DNA of 5,327 nt from positions 1 to 5,327 of the forward strand of contig SUVZ01000296.1 in NCBI GenBank assembly GCA_015061765.1, in the 5' to 3' direction. This stretch comes from Lentisphaerota bacterium. GTDB taxonomy: Bacteria > Verrucomicrobiota > Kiritimatiellia > RFP12 > UBA1067. Below, one piece after another: positions 1 through 5,327 of the stretch (position 1 is the stretch's first letter; each line of letters starts with the position of its first letter). A program made the translations under genes and the position numbers. Below the pieces are notes generated by a model, which did not search any database, was not told the origin of the DNA, and was given only the letters and a program-made list of their open reading frames with translations.

Positions 1-90
1 AAATGGATTCATTGACTTTCTCATACCCTTCAACAGACTTATGGAAGCCAGTGACGAGCCGTAGTTGTACACGACGACGATGCAATCCAC
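1..90 (-). CDS. possible 5' end of a gene running off the left edge, unidentified
   Basis: On the minus strand a GTG at 90-88 opens a frame that stays open for 30 codons to the window edge. The peptide begins VDCIVVVYNYG, a hydrophobic strand ending in a Tyr/Asn/Gly turn, as in the first beta strand of many Rossmann-like or glycosyltransferase-2-like enzymes. An HisH-like glutamine amidotransferase start is also conceivable. Codon choice in this frame (GTC, GTG, TAC, AAC, GGC) resembles real coding sequence. An AGGA lies 8 nt before the GTG on this strand, but inside the arm of the 96-135 hairpin. The frame has a stop 20 codons further upstream, so another start or a 5'-truncated gene is possible. 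Too little is visible to assign a family. The plus-strand frame across the same bases shows no recognisable protein. Confidence 0.3.
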   Translation of the reverse strand, partial: MDCIVVVYNYGSSLASISLLKGMRKSMNPF

Positions 91-95
91 ATTCG

Positions 96-135
96 GGTTC
101 CTGGTTTCTGGTTTTGCAACTGGAAACCAGGAATC
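96..135. repeat. long hairpin (18-bp stem, 4-nt loop)
   Basis: Bases 96-113 pair with 118-135 around the loop TTGC (114-117). By direct pairing there are 15 Watson-Crick pairs and 3 G-T wobbles (97/134, 109/122, 110/121). The wobbles pair as G-U only in a plus-strand transcript; on the minus strand they would be C-A mismatches. The arms are built from repeats of a GGTTTCTGG-like word, and GGTTCC at 96-101 can also pair with GGAACC at 144-149. There is no T-run after the stem, so it does not look like an ordinary intrinsic terminator. It may be a dispersed intergenic palindrome. Its position just before the possible minus-strand gene at 90 could also make it a leader structure. Confidence 0.6.
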
Positions 136-222
136 AGAAACTCGGAACCTTCACTTCAAGCAACCATATCTCTCAAAACCGCCGCCTATCCACTGAAGAT
201 TTTCATTGCAGCAAACAGGGTT

Positions 223-241
223 CTTATTTTCCCTTATTTTC
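223..241. repeat. short direct repeat in an AT-rich tract
   Basis: CTTATTTTC occurs at 223-231 and again at 233-241, a 10-bp period close to one helical turn, followed by a further AT-rich stretch to about 250. The tract lies just before the RhuM-like gene and could hold its promoter or a protein-binding site, but no convincing -35/-10 pair is visible. The surrounding 136-253 shows nothing else recognisable; the frames open there have no family resemblance. Confidence 0.3.
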
Positions 242-253
242 AATTTATTTCCC

Positions 254-270
254 CTAGGGTGTGTCCCTAG
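254..270. repeat. perfect inverted repeat CTAGGG-TGTGT-CCCTAG
   Basis: Six-base arms CTAGGG (254-259) and CCCTAG (265-270) flank TGTGT. Homology to the RhuM family begins immediately after the right arm, whose last three bases form a TAG stop in the RhuM frame. The inner word AGGGTGTGTCCC (256-267) recurs with one mismatch just after the gene at 1055-1066. Short palindromes of the GGG-N-TGTCCC kind can be parts of repeat or transposon ends, but no transposase is visible here, so mobility is inference. Confidence 0.55.
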
Positions 271-277
271 ATTTTCC

Positions 278-281
278 AGGA
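278..281 (+). promoter_or_regulatory. weak ribosome binding site for the RhuM-like gene
   Basis: AGGA ends 4 nt before the ATG at 286. The spacing is shorter than usual. The same bases encode family-like residues (Gln-Glu-Gln) in the ancestral frame, so the site may be fortuitous after truncation. Confidence 0.3.
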
Positions 282-285
282 ACAG

Positions 286-1035
286 ATGTGTGAGTTGTTC
301 CAACGTGAGCGTTCGGTAATAACCAAGCACATTCGCAATGTTTTCAGCGAAGGGGAATGTGACGAAAAGAATAATGTGCAAATTTTGCACATAAATCAAC
401 GAGGTCGACCTATTGCCTTGTATAGCTTGGATGTAATCATTTCAGTTGGGTATCGTGTCAAGTCGCTGATAGGTACGTGCTTTAGACGATGGGCGACAGG
501 AATACTTAAGAAGAAAATGCTTGCCGGCGCACAGCAGTCGGCTCAACTAGCCGCAATCGATCGGAAATTGCTTTCACATGAACGCGACATTGCCGATTTG
601 AAAGAAAAAGTTGATTTCTTCGTGCAGACGCAAACGCCGCCGCTTCAGGGTGTGTTTTATGAGGGGCAGTTGTGGGATGCGTGTTCGTTGGTGGAAAAGC
701 TGATTGGACGGGCGAAGAAGGAGATAGTTCTGATCGATTCGTGGGTCGGACCAACAACACTGGACATGCTTGCGAAGAAGCGCAAGGGCGTTATGGTGGA
801 AGTGGTGACATCACCACGCGGCAACAAGCTTGCTGCCAGCGATATCACAAAATTCAATGCGCAATATGGCGGCATTTCAGTCAAGACCAGTGCCGCGTTC
901 CACGATCGTTTCTTAATCGTTGACGATAAGGAGCTTTATCTTATCGGCGCGTCACTTAAGGATTTGGGAAGAAAGTGCTTCGGGTTTACCGTACTATGCA
1001 AATCCAACATTCCCGACATTCTCGCCAAGATCTGA
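286..1035 (+). CDS. RhuM-family protein with C-terminal PLD-like domain, N-terminally truncated
   Basis: The 249-residue product matches the RhuM virulence-protein family, whose molecular function is not established. Residues 1-80 carry the family core: ELFQRERSVITKHIRNVF (3-20) is helix-turn-helix-like, and DVIISVGYRVKS (49-60) with FRRWAT (66-71) is the signature block. Residues 81-112 are a charged helical linker, followed by the family motif VDFFVQT (109-115). Residues 120-237 form the phospholipase-D-like part, with VLIDSWV (148-154), FNAQY (190-194), HDRFLIVDD (206-214) and IGASLKDLG (220-228). The PLD signature HxKx4D appears as H206-x-R208-x4-D213. Full family members are over 300 residues and begin about 30 residues earlier with a conserved VWLTQxQM block. 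Here only IFQEQM survives and the Trp position is a TAG at 268-270. The ATG at 286 is the first usable start. The C-terminus looks complete. GC is lower than in the efflux genes. Gene or decaying pseudogene cannot be decided. Confidence 0.85.
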   Translation: MCELFQRERSVITKHIRNVFSEGECDEKNNVQILHINQRGRPIALYSLDVIISVGYRVKSLIGTCFRRWATGILKKKMLAGAQQSAQLAAIDRKLLSHERDIADLKEKVDFFVQTQTPPLQGVFYEGQLWDACSLVEKLIGRAKKEIVLIDSWVGPTTLDMLAKKRKGVMVEVVTSPRGNKLAASDITKFNAQYGGISVKTSAAFHDRFLIVDDKELYLIGASLKDLGRKCFGFTVLCKSNIPDILAKI

Positions 1036-1054
1036 CCAAAATCTCCTCCTCGCA

Positions 1055-1066
1055 AGGGTCTGTCCC
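1055..1066. repeat. second copy of the AGGGT-S-TGTCCC motif
   Basis: AGGGTCTGTCCC differs by one base from AGGGTGTGTCCC at 256-267, in the same orientation. The two copies bracket the RhuM-like gene, the second beginning 20 bp after its stop codon. They could be the edges of an inserted or rearranged unit. No longer flanking similarity is evident. Confidence 0.4.
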
Positions 1067-1085
1067 CACAGAATCCCCACAGAAT
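1064..1085. repeat. tandem repeat, two copies of CCCCACAGAAT
   Basis: Two perfect 11-bp copies (1064-1074, 1075-1085) sit in the convergent intergenic region and are followed by CC. A looser pair of direct repeats, GACAACATCCAG (1089-1100) and GACAATCCAG (1122-1131), lies just beyond. The interval 1036-1163 holds no gene. It shows no GC-rich hairpin with a T-run on either strand, so no terminator is called for either converging unit. Confidence 0.6.
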
Positions 1086-1163
1086 CCTGACAACATCCAG
1101 CGGAGTCGGTCGGTTCTTCTCGACAATCCAGCCTATTATTCTTTGAAGGCAACGGCGCGCAGC

Positions 1164-4073
1164 TTAACAAGAGCCCCGCACCGCCAAAAATCCACTCAAC
1201 AACGCACATGCGGCATAGCCGCCGAAAAACGTCATGCCGAGCGAACAGCTTCCCGCCGATCCCGCTCCTGACGCGAACACGAGAGGCAGCATCGTCAGCG
1301 CCGCCAAAATCGGCAGCACGGCACGTTTGCGGAATGTCGGCAGGCTCTCCGTCAGAAGCGACATCGCAACCGTCGATGAAACAAGCATGAGAAGCGCATA
1401 GCGTGAATACACGGAAAACGCCACGCCAGACAAATACAGCGCCGCGACAGCGCCGAAGGCCGCCGAGACCGACGGCAGAATCCGCCAGAACGCTCTGCGC
1501 CAGCTTTCGCAGTACGCAACAAGCGCAAGGTACACCAGAAAGACGGATAGTCCGAAGAGCAGTCCTTCGTCTCCGCGGCTTTTCAACGATTCATACGTAA
1601 AGCCAGACCAGTCGTTTATAAATCCAGGAGAAAGGTTCTCGCGGCATATCCTGAGCACCTCCCCGATCGCCTCCGACGTGGAGACGCCGGGCTTCGGAAT
1701 GAACTGCTCCGTGCAATAGAGATACTGGTTGCACCGGTAGCAGGAGCGGGGTCCCAACTCTTCGGAACATGTGACAAGCGCATCAAGCGGAACCATCCCA
1801 CCCGTCTTCGAGCGCACATAAAGCTTCCGCACATCGGCGGGTCCGGCGCGCCCGACCCAGTCGGACATGGCGGTGACCCGGTTGACCTGCGTGCCGATAT
1901 TGACGTCGTTGACGTATATCGAACCGAAATTGTGCTGAAGGACCGTATAGACGCTCGACATGGTCACTTTCATCAGCTCGCATTTTTCGCGGTCTACCTT
2001 TACACGCAAATGGGGCGTATCCGTGTAGAAGCCTCCGGTGACGGTTTCAGCAAGCGGAGACTTCTCGAACACTCCGCGCATCCTCAACACCTCACGCGAG
2101 AATTTCACCGGATCGTTGTCGCCTATGGACTGCAGCAGGACCGTAAGCCCGTTCTGCGTGCCCATCCCCTTCACCGGAGGAATGCGCAACGCGAAGATTT
2201 CCGCCTCGGGAATGTCGGCGGCGATTTTCTGCACGCGCCTTGCTATGTCGTAGGACGTCTCACCCTTGCCGCGTTCGCTCCAGTCCTTCAGCACTAGCAG
2301 CATCTTCGACTGGTTCTCGCCCGAGCCGTTGATTATGCTCTCTCCAAGCAGCGTCACGCATTTCTCGATTCCGCCGAGCGCCCGCGCCTCGCGGTAGATG
2401 CGCCGCATGACCTCGCTGGTCTTTTCCATGGGAGTGCCTTCAGCGGTCTTGCAGTCCACGTACAGAACCCCCATATCCTCGTCCGGGACAAACTCTTTGG
2501 GAAGTTTCGAATACAGCACATAGGCGACAAGTCCGCCCAGAAGCGCAAAAAGAAGCGCGAAAAGCTTCCTGCCCGCCGCTACCTTCACCGCACGGACGGA
2601 TTCAGACGCGACGAGCTCTTTCTCCGGCGAAAAAATTCGTTTCGCCAACACTGGAACGAACAGAAGAGAATTTACCGCCGATGACAGCCCCATCATCACA
2701 AAGACGACGGAAAACTGGCGGAACAGCATTCCCTGAACACCGTCAACGCAAGCGAGAGGAATCGCGGCGCATGCGAAAACGACGCCGGCAGCGGCGTGTC
2801 CCTTCCCCGGAAGACGGCCTTTGCGCACCGCTGCGACAGACAGCGCGGCGGCTCCCGCCGCAAAAGCCATTGACGCGAGAAACGCATAGAGAGTGAGAAG
2901 CGTGACCTGGCAGCCGATGGCGGCAAGCGCGAATGCCGTGAGCGATACGGGAATAGAAATCGAAAGTACGCAAACGAGCGCGGCGGTGAAGGACTTAAGC
3001 CCCGCCCACACCCCGAGAAAGACCATAATCGCCGCAATGCCGACAGCGAGCGCGACGCCACGAAGCGCACACTTCATGTATACGGTCGTGTCATAGGTCA
3101 TGTCCCACGCAAGATCGCCCGGGAAGAACGGCTCAAGCCGCTTCAGCTCCGCCTTGACCTCGTCCATCGCAGTGAGCGGATTGGCGCCGGGAAGAAGGTA
3201 CATCACAACATACACGGCAGGCTGCTCCTCGTAAAGAGCCGCGTACGAAAAGCCCTGCGGACCCATCTCTATCCTTGCGACATCGCCGAGACGGACGATT
3301 CCGCCGTTTGCGTCAGTCGCCACCACGATATCCGCGAACTCCTTCGTGGACGAGAGGCGACCCTTCGACACAAGCGTTATGACGCGCGTGTTCGGATTGT
3401 CTGTCGGACGCCCACCAACAGTGCCGAGTGAAGCCTGAACATTCTGCGTCTTTATCGCGGCGACGACATCTTCGGTTGCAAGCCCGAGCGCCGCGATCCT
3501 TTCCGGATCCATCCATACGCGCACGGCGAGCTTATCCGCCTTGACCGAGGACTTGCCGACACCCTGAACGCGCTGAATCGCCGGATTGACCACGCCGAAC
3601 ACGTAGTCGGCTATCTGATCGGGGGTAAGTTTTCCTCCGGGAGAACGCAGCGTGAGGATTCCCAGCTCTTCAGTCGTTCCGCTCTCAACGGTGACGCCTG
3701 TGTTCTTGACTTCCTGCGGCAGAAGCGACAGAGCCTGCTGCACCTTGCTCTGGACCTTCATGAGCGCGACATCGCGGTCGTAGCCCACTTCGAAATTGAC
3801 GGTGAGGGAATAGGAGCCGTTGTCGTGGCACGCGCTTGTCATGCGGTTCATCCCCTCGACGCCGTTGACCTTCTCCTCGAGAGGTCCGGCGACGGTGTTC
3901 ATGACCTCAACGGCGTTTGCGCCAGGATAGGTGCATGATACTGATATGGCGGGACGCGCCAGAGTCGGATAGAGAGTGACCGGCAGCAGGCAGACGGACA
4001 TTGCGCCCATCAGGAGCGCAATTATCGCCAATACCGCAGTAAGACGGGAATGCGAAACGAAGAACTTTGTCAC
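1164..4073 (-). CDS. AcrB/HAE1-type RND efflux permease lacking the proton-relay residues
   Basis: Inner-membrane RND permease, the pump of a tripartite efflux complex. Residue numbers count from the alternative TTG start at 4079 (971 aa). The GTG at 4073 is preferred because GGAG lies 8 nt upstream and VTKFFV aligns with the AcrB N-terminus. TM1 is 12-33. The first porter/docking region (about 34-338) has YPGANAVEV (51-59) and LPQEVKNTGV (120-129). TM2-TM6 span about 340-480, with RQF at 454-456. TM7 is 505-523. The second porter region (about 524-836) has PDEDMGV (532-538), LKDW (597-600) and YVND (722-725). TM8-TM12 span about 838-966, with CESW (857-860) and GAGS (938-941). In TM4 the Asp-Asp pair of AcrB (407/408) is G409-A410. 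In TM10 Lys940 aligns with A905. In TM11 Thr978 aligns with L922. The cytoplasmic TM4-TM5 and TM10-TM11 loops and the C-terminal tail are short, so the protein is about 70 residues shorter than AcrB. No frameshift or internal stop is seen. Confidence 0.93.
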   Translation of the reverse strand: MTKFFVSHSRLTAVLAIIALLMGAMSVCLLPVTLYPTLARPAISVSCTYPGANAVEVMNTVAGPLEEKVNGVEGMNRMTSACHDNGSYSLTVNFEVGYDRDVALMKVQSKVQQALSLLPQEVKNTGVTVESGTTEELGILTLRSPGGKLTPDQIADYVFGVVNPAIQRVQGVGKSSVKADKLAVRVWMDPERIAALGLATEDVVAAIKTQNVQASLGTVGGRPTDNPNTRVITLVSKGRLSSTKEFADIVVATDANGGIVRLGDVARIEMGPQGFSYAALYEEQPAVYVVMYLLPGANPLTAMDEVKAELKRLEPFFPGDLAWDMTYDTTVYMKCALRGVALAVGIAAIMVFLGVWAGLKSFTAALVCVLSISIPVSLTAFALAAIGCQVTLLTLYAFLASMAFAAGAAALSVAAVRKGRLPGKGHAAAGVVFACAAIPLACVDGVQGMLFRQFSVVFVMMGLSSAVNSLLFVPVLAKRIFSPEKELVASESVRAVKVAAGRKLFALLFALLGGLVAYVLYSKLPKEFVPDEDMGVLYVDCKTAEGTPMEKTSEVMRRIYREARALGGIEKCVTLLGESIINGSGENQSKMLLVLKDWSERGKGETSYDIARRVQKIAADIPEAEIFALRIPPVKGMGTQNGLTVLLQSIGDNDPVKFSREVLRMRGVFEKSPLAETVTGGFYTDTPHLRVKVDREKCELMKVTMSSVYTVLQHNFGSIYVNDVNIGTQVNRVTAMSDWVGRAGPADVRKLYVRSKTGGMVPLDALVTCSEELGPRSCYRCNQYLYCTEQFIPKPGVSTSEAIGEVLRICRENLSPGFINDWSGFTYESLKSRGDEGLLFGLSVFLVYLALVAYCESWRRAFWRILPSVSAAFGAVAALYLSGVAFSVYSRYALLMLVSSTVAMSLLTESLPTFRKRAVLPILAALTMLPLVFASGAGSAGSCSLGMTFFGGYAACALLSGFLAVRGSC

Positions 4074-4075
4074 AT

Positions 4076-5257
4076 TCAACGCTCCACCACCTTCACAAGA
4101 TCGCCGTCCTTGAGTTTGAACGCGCCCTTCGACACTATCCTGTCACCGGGCTTGAGACCTTTTGCTATGCGCGAAAGGCCTCTCCATTCGCCGTCCACGC
4201 CGACGAAAATGGGATGTACGCGTCCGCCGTCGTCTATCTTCCACGCCTGAAGCCCTTCATCGGTCCTGACAAGCGCGGCAGTCGGCACGACAAGCGATGA
4301 TTCCGGAGCGTATTCATCCGAAATGACGCGCACGAACGCGTTCGCGACAAGCCGTCCGGACGGATTCGGGAAGCGCACGTGCATCAGAAGCGTAGCCGTG
4401 CTGCGGTTCATCTCGTTGTCGCCGAAGTCGATGACGCCGTCAAATCCGTAGAGCCTTCCGTCCGGCAGTTTGAGCCTCAGGCGGCGCGAATCCTTCAGTT
4501 CCTTTCCACCGCGCTCCGCTGCGGCCTGCCAAGCATCGTAATCACGGTCCGTGACCGGGAAGACGACGCGTATCGGATCTGTCTGCACCACGCGGGCAAG
4601 GGCACTTTTCGAAGGAGAGACGTAGTCTCCGACATGATGGAACGCCTTGCCGATGCGTCCGGACATGGGCGAATACACTTTCGTGTGCCGCAGATTGAAG
4701 TCGGCTATGGCGGCGGAGGCCTCCGCCTGACCTACTGCGGCCACGGCGGCGTTCAGCGAAGCCTTCGCAGACGCGAGAGACGTCTCGGCGGTGTCGCGTT
4801 CCGTGGCGGTAACGCCACGCTCATCCGCGGCTACCAGACGCTTGTAATAACGCTCCGCCCTTTCCACCTCGGCCTGCGCGACGGTGACTTTCGCCTTTGC
4901 GCTGGCGACTTCCGAATGGCGCAGGTTCTTTGCGGCGAGATACTGCTCAGGGTCGATCTCAAAAAGGAGATCCCCTTTCTCAACCCTCGCTCCTTCGGTA
5001 AAGCATACGCGGCGGATGTATCCGTCAATCTGTGGAAGGATATCCGTCATCTGCACCGCCTCAACGTGACCGACATATTCCGTCGAGGGATTGAAGAGCG
5101 CATTGGTGACGGTGACGACCGCTACGGACGGCGGCTCCGGCGGTCGCGGAGCCTCCTTTACCTCCTTGAAGCCAACCGCTTCACGTCCGAACCAACCCGT
5201 CAGGACCAGCGATAGCGCTACGATTGTCCCAACCGCAAAAGATCTGATGTTTCCCAT
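4076..5257 (-). CDS. RND efflux periplasmic adaptor (AcrA/HlyD-type membrane fusion protein)
   Basis: This 393-residue adaptor would bridge the RND permease encoded next to it and an outer-membrane channel. Residues 7-23 form one hydrophobic N-terminal anchor. There is no lipobox cysteine, so it is probably held by an uncleaved helix or released by signal peptidase I rather than lipidated. Domains in order: a proline-rich linker (36-44), first lipoyl half (about 74-104, IDGYIRRVCFTEGARVEKGD), alpha-helical hairpin (about 105-188, Ala/Glu/Lys-rich heptads), second lipoyl half (about 189-215, YSPMSGRIG), beta-barrel (about 225-312, with DPIRVVFPV) and membrane-proximal domain (about 322-391, VVPTAAL and LKPGDRIV). 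Length is normal for the family. The ATG is the only sensible start, although no good Shine-Dalgarno precedes it. The stop lies 2 bp before, or overlaps, the permease start, so the two are probably translationally coupled. Substrate cannot be read from the sequence. Confidence 0.95.
   Translation of the reverse strand: MGNIRSFAVGTIVALSLVLTGWFGREAVGFKEVKEAPRPPEPPSVAVVTVTNALFNPSTEYVGHVEAVQMTDILPQIDGYIRRVCFTEGARVEKGDLLFEIDPEQYLAAKNLRHSEVASAKAKVTVAQAEVERAERYYKRLVAADERGVTATERDTAETSLASAKASLNAAVAAVGQAEASAAIADFNLRHTKVYSPMSGRIGKAFHHVGDYVSPSKSALARVVQTDPIRVVFPVTDRDYDAWQAAAERGGKELKDSRRLRLKLPDGRLYGFDGVIDFGDNEMNRSTATLLMHVRFPNPSGRLVANAFVRVISDEYAPESSLVVPTAALVRTDEGLQAWKIDDGGRVHPIFVGVDGEWRGLSRIAKGLKPGDRIVSKGAFKLKDGDLVKVVER
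4082..4085 (-). promoter_or_regulatory. ribosome binding site deciding the permease start
   Basis: On the minus strand GGAG lies inside the last codons of the adaptor gene, 8 nt before the GTG at 4073 and only 2 nt before the TTG at 4079. The spacing favours GTG, which leaves 2 bp between the adaptor stop and the permease start. A GGTGG further upstream would be better placed for the TTG, which would overlap the adaptor stop as TTGA, so the TTG is not excluded. Confidence 0.45.
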
Positions 5258-5280
5258 GCCGGTTCTTGAAGCAATATATT

Positions 5281-5327
5281 TCAGGGTTGAGCGTTCTTTT
5301 CAAGCACCTGTGCGAGATCCTGAAGGG
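5281..5327 (-). CDS. C-terminus of an upstream gene, probably the first gene of the efflux operon
   Basis: On the minus strand the frame entering from the right edge reads LQDLAQVLEKNAQP and stops at TGA (5283-5281). The peptide is amphipathic and helical, like a natural C-terminal tail. The stop lies 23 bp before the adaptor start, which suggests co-transcription. In RND loci the gene in this place is often a TetR- or MarR-type regulator or a TolC-type outer-membrane factor. The visible 14 residues do not distinguish these. Confidence 0.45.
   Translation of the reverse strand, partial: LQDLAQVLEKNAQP

Noticed and set aside
3..257. 84-codon plus-strand open frame at the left edge
   Set aside because: It reads through the 96-135 hairpin and the AT-rich tract and has no recognisable motif. 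The opposite strand is the better coding candidate at its left end.
151..399. 82-codon minus-strand frame opposite the start of the RhuM-like gene
   Set aside because: Antisense to well-conserved RhuM residues and crossing the inverted repeat; no family resemblance.
1100..1135. Candidate hairpin GTCG...CGAC in the convergent gap
   Set aside because: Only about 4 bp of stem with an 8-base loop and no T-run on either strand; too weak to call a terminator.
1164..1260. Possible premature stop or frameshift at the permease C-terminus
   Set aside because: The protein ends soon after TM12 and lacks the usual tail, but TM12 itself is complete and the other frames downstream do not restore a typical Val-Pro-Val C-terminal segment, so a natural short end is likelier.
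1932..2297. 121-codon plus-strand open frame within the permease
   Set aside because: Antisense to the permease porter region, His/Arg-rich, with no motif or ribosome binding site.
2696..3070. 124-codon minus-strand frame overlapping the permease in another frame
   Set aside because: It is an alternative frame of the permease membrane region, dominated by Arg, Ser and Phe. The overlapping frame has strong RND homology.
4379..5215. 278-codon plus-strand open frame opposite the adaptor gene
   Set aside because: It lies wholly antisense to a clearly recognised AcrA/HlyD-type gene, is very rich in Arg with no recognisable domain, and is the kind of shadow frame expected in GC-rich coding DNA.
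1..5327. CRISPR array, tRNA or rRNA genes
   Set aside because: No regularly spaced repeats and no tRNA- or rRNA-like segments were seen on either strand.

Overview
The window looks like a Gram-negative bacterial chromosome. It carries an envelope-spanning efflux module (periplasmic adaptor plus inner-membrane RND permease), which needs an outer membrane. The host cannot be named from sequence alone. The GC-rich efflux genes with few clear Shine-Dalgarno sites, beside an AT-richer left part with short inverted repeats and a RhuM-family gene, would suit a gut-type Bacteroidota or PVC-group (Verrucomicrobiota/Kiritimatiellota-like) genome, but that is inference.

Layout. Bases 1-285 hold little coding potential. 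A possible minus-strand gene start runs off the left edge (1-90), followed by a strong hairpin (96-135), an AT-rich tract with a short direct repeat (223-241) and a 17-bp inverted repeat (254-270). A plus-strand gene at 286-1035 encodes a RhuM-family protein: an N-terminal DNA-binding-like part, a helical linker and a C-terminal phospholipase-D-like (HKD-type) part. Its N-terminus is cut off right at the inverted repeat. A related motif (1055-1066) and an 11-bp tandem repeat (1064-1085) lie just after its stop. The gene and its flanks are visibly lower in GC than the rest, so this block looks like an acquired or rearranged island.

From 1164 to the right edge, everything reads on the minus strand as one probable operon. 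In transcription order it contains the C-terminus of an unidentified gene (5281-5327), an AcrA/HlyD-type adaptor (4076-5257) and an AcrB/HAE1-type RND permease (1164-4073 or 4079). Adaptor and permease are separated by 2 bp or overlap by 4 bp, depending on the start codon. The RhuM-like gene and the operon converge across about 130 bp with no convincing terminator.

The most notable point is the permease. Its periplasmic porter and docking regions align well with AcrB, the frame is open throughout and twelve membrane segments can be drawn. But the residues that form the proton relay in AcrB (Asp407, Asp408, Lys940, Thr978) are all replaced by Gly, Ala, Ala and Leu. The two pseudo-symmetric cytoplasmic loops (TM4-TM5 and TM10-TM11) are both shortened. 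It therefore appears to be an intact but proton-uncoupled RND protein. It might work in a mixed trimer with another permease, or have a role other than proton-driven drug export.
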